A stretch of DNA of 64,000 nucleotides, taken from NCBI RefSeq assembly GCF_000717275.1, contig NZ_JNYV01000001.1, positions 124,001 through 188,000 of the forward strand, read 5' to 3'. A program made the position numbers and the translations under genes. Shown piece after piece: positions 63,476 through 64,000 of the stretch. The number at the start of each line of letters is the position of its first letter. Position 1 is the stretch's first letter. The notes under the pieces were generated by a model that was not told where the DNA came from, made no database searches, and saw nothing but the letters and a program-made list of their open reading frames with translations. The stretch comes from Kitasatospora arboriphila. GTDB lineage: Bacteria; Actinomycetota; Actinomycetes; Mycobacteriales; Mycobacteriaceae.

Positions 63476-64000
63476 GTGCATCTGAGCCCGCTTGACGAGT
63501 TCCCCATTCACCAAACGCCCGCGCCCCTGACCTGGCCGGCTACGTCCGATCGAAACTTCTACGACCGGTCGTACTTCAACGTGCTCGACCGGGAAGGCCG
63601 TTTCATGGCCCTGACCGGTATCGGCTACTACCCACGCCTCGGCGTCAAGGACGCCTACTTCGTCGTTCGTCGCGGCGACACCCAGACCGCGGTGCACCTC
63701 AGCGACGCCATCGACGACGATCGCCTTCATCAGAACGTCAACGGCTACCGCCTCGATGTCATCGAGCCGCTACAGCAGGTGCATCTGACGTTGGCGCAGA
63801 CCGAAGGTATCTCTGCCGACCTCACCTGGCGCGGGCTGTTTCCCGCCGCGCTGGAGGAGCCGCACCAGATGCTCACCGATAGGCGGGTGACCTTGCAGGC
63901 GTCTCGCTTTGCGCAGGTCGGTTCGTGGCAGGGCTGGATCGATGTCGATGGCGAACGACTGGAAGTCAGTCACGACAGCAGTGTGGCGAGCCGTGATCGC
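63476..64000 (+). CDS. CrtC/AttH-like (DUF7064/DUF7065-type) protein, module 2, truncated by window edge
   Basis: The visible 175 residues are clearly paralogous to the protein at 30238-31353: PLDEFPIHQTPAPL, SDRNFYDRSYFNV, GIGYYPRLGVKDAYFVVRRGDTQTAVHL and ASRFAQVGSWQGW match its counterparts in order and spacing. GAGGAGA lies 5 nt before the GTG at 63476. The sequence reaches the RD of the WVGTRDRSWGIR-type motif at the edge. No kinase gene precedes it here, unlike module 1. Function unknown. Confidence 0.8.
   Translation, partial: MHLSPLDEFPIHQTPAPLTWPATSDRNFYDRSYFNVLDREGRFMALTGIGYYPRLGVKDAYFVVRRGDTQTAVHLSDAIDDDRLHQNVNGYRLDVIEPLQQVHLTLAQTEGISADLTWRGLFPAALEEPHQMLTDRRVTLQASRFAQVGSWQGWIDVDGERLEVSHDSSVASRDR

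Overview
The window reads as chromosome of a high-G+C, mycolic-acid-containing actinobacterium (order Mycobacteriales; a Gordonia-, Williamsia- or Rhodococcus-like organism fits best). The grounds are two antigen-85-type mycolyltransferases, a Ddn-type F420 oxidoreductase, an AcrA1/FcrA-type fatty acyl-CoA reductase, an AlkB alkane-hydroxylase-type membrane enzyme, several BVMO/SDR/acyl-CoA dehydrogenase genes, many GTG/TTG starts and several apparently leaderless promoters. I see no rRNA, tRNA, CRISPR array, insertion sequence or prophage, so it looks like ordinary chromosome rich in lipid and xenobiotic metabolism. About 60 protein genes are supported, two of them broken.

Layout. 1-4.1 kb: secreted lipoproteins (a truncated alpha/beta hydrolase and a deacetylase-like protein), an SRPBCC protein, a small conserved protein and a HAD dehalogenase. 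4.1-7.2 kb: a TetR regulator divergent from two coupled acyl-CoA dehydrogenase subunits. 7.2-13.7 kb: a frameshifted pterin dehydratase, an MFS pump, a lipase-like hydrolase, a Baeyer-Villiger-type monooxygenase, a secreted GH5-like glycosidase and an SRPBCC protein. 13.8-17.5 kb: a MarR-MFS efflux operon under a nested dyad operator, an epimerase and an ABM monooxygenase. 17.7-25.6 kb: hydrolase, MarR/cupin pair, secreted bicovalent flavoenzyme, an asymmetric heterodimeric ABC exporter and a lipoprotein. 25.6-31.4 kb: PhoD phosphatase, an LLM oxidoreductase broken by one stop codon, and a TetR divergent from an APH-like kinase plus a CrtC/AttH-like protein. 31.4-37.3 kb: MarR/DoxX pair, LtrA, Ddn, coiled-coil protein, cation/proton antiporter, thioredoxin/HxlR pair.

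37.4-47.5 kb: DUF732 lipoprotein, a three-gene DUF3618/holin-X envelope operon with a sigmaB/F-like promoter, a diguanylate cyclase, the fatty acyl-CoA reductase, an AlkB-type dealkylation dioxygenase, and a UbiA / DUF1295 / FAD-oxidoreductase cassette. 47.3-53.5 kb: a possible 33-residue protein, metallophosphoesterase, an MpaB/Lcp-type oxygenase divergent from a TetR, a SpoIIE-type phosphatase and RsgA. 53.5-57 kb: two mycolyltransferases flanking a DoxX-like gene. 57-64 kb: a 1.1-kb gene-poor stretch, alkB overlapping a FemAB-like gene, a hydrolase, an amidase, and a second TetR divergent from a second CrtC/AttH-like gene that runs off the right edge.

Most of the catabolic blocks follow one plan: a regulator transcribed away from its probable target across a short intergenic region carrying an inverted repeat. 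The least conventional arrangements are the alkB-FemAB overlap without rubredoxin genes, the UbiA-DUF1295-flavoprotein cassette, and the duplicated TetR/CrtC-like modules whose intergenic regions share a 9-bp motif.
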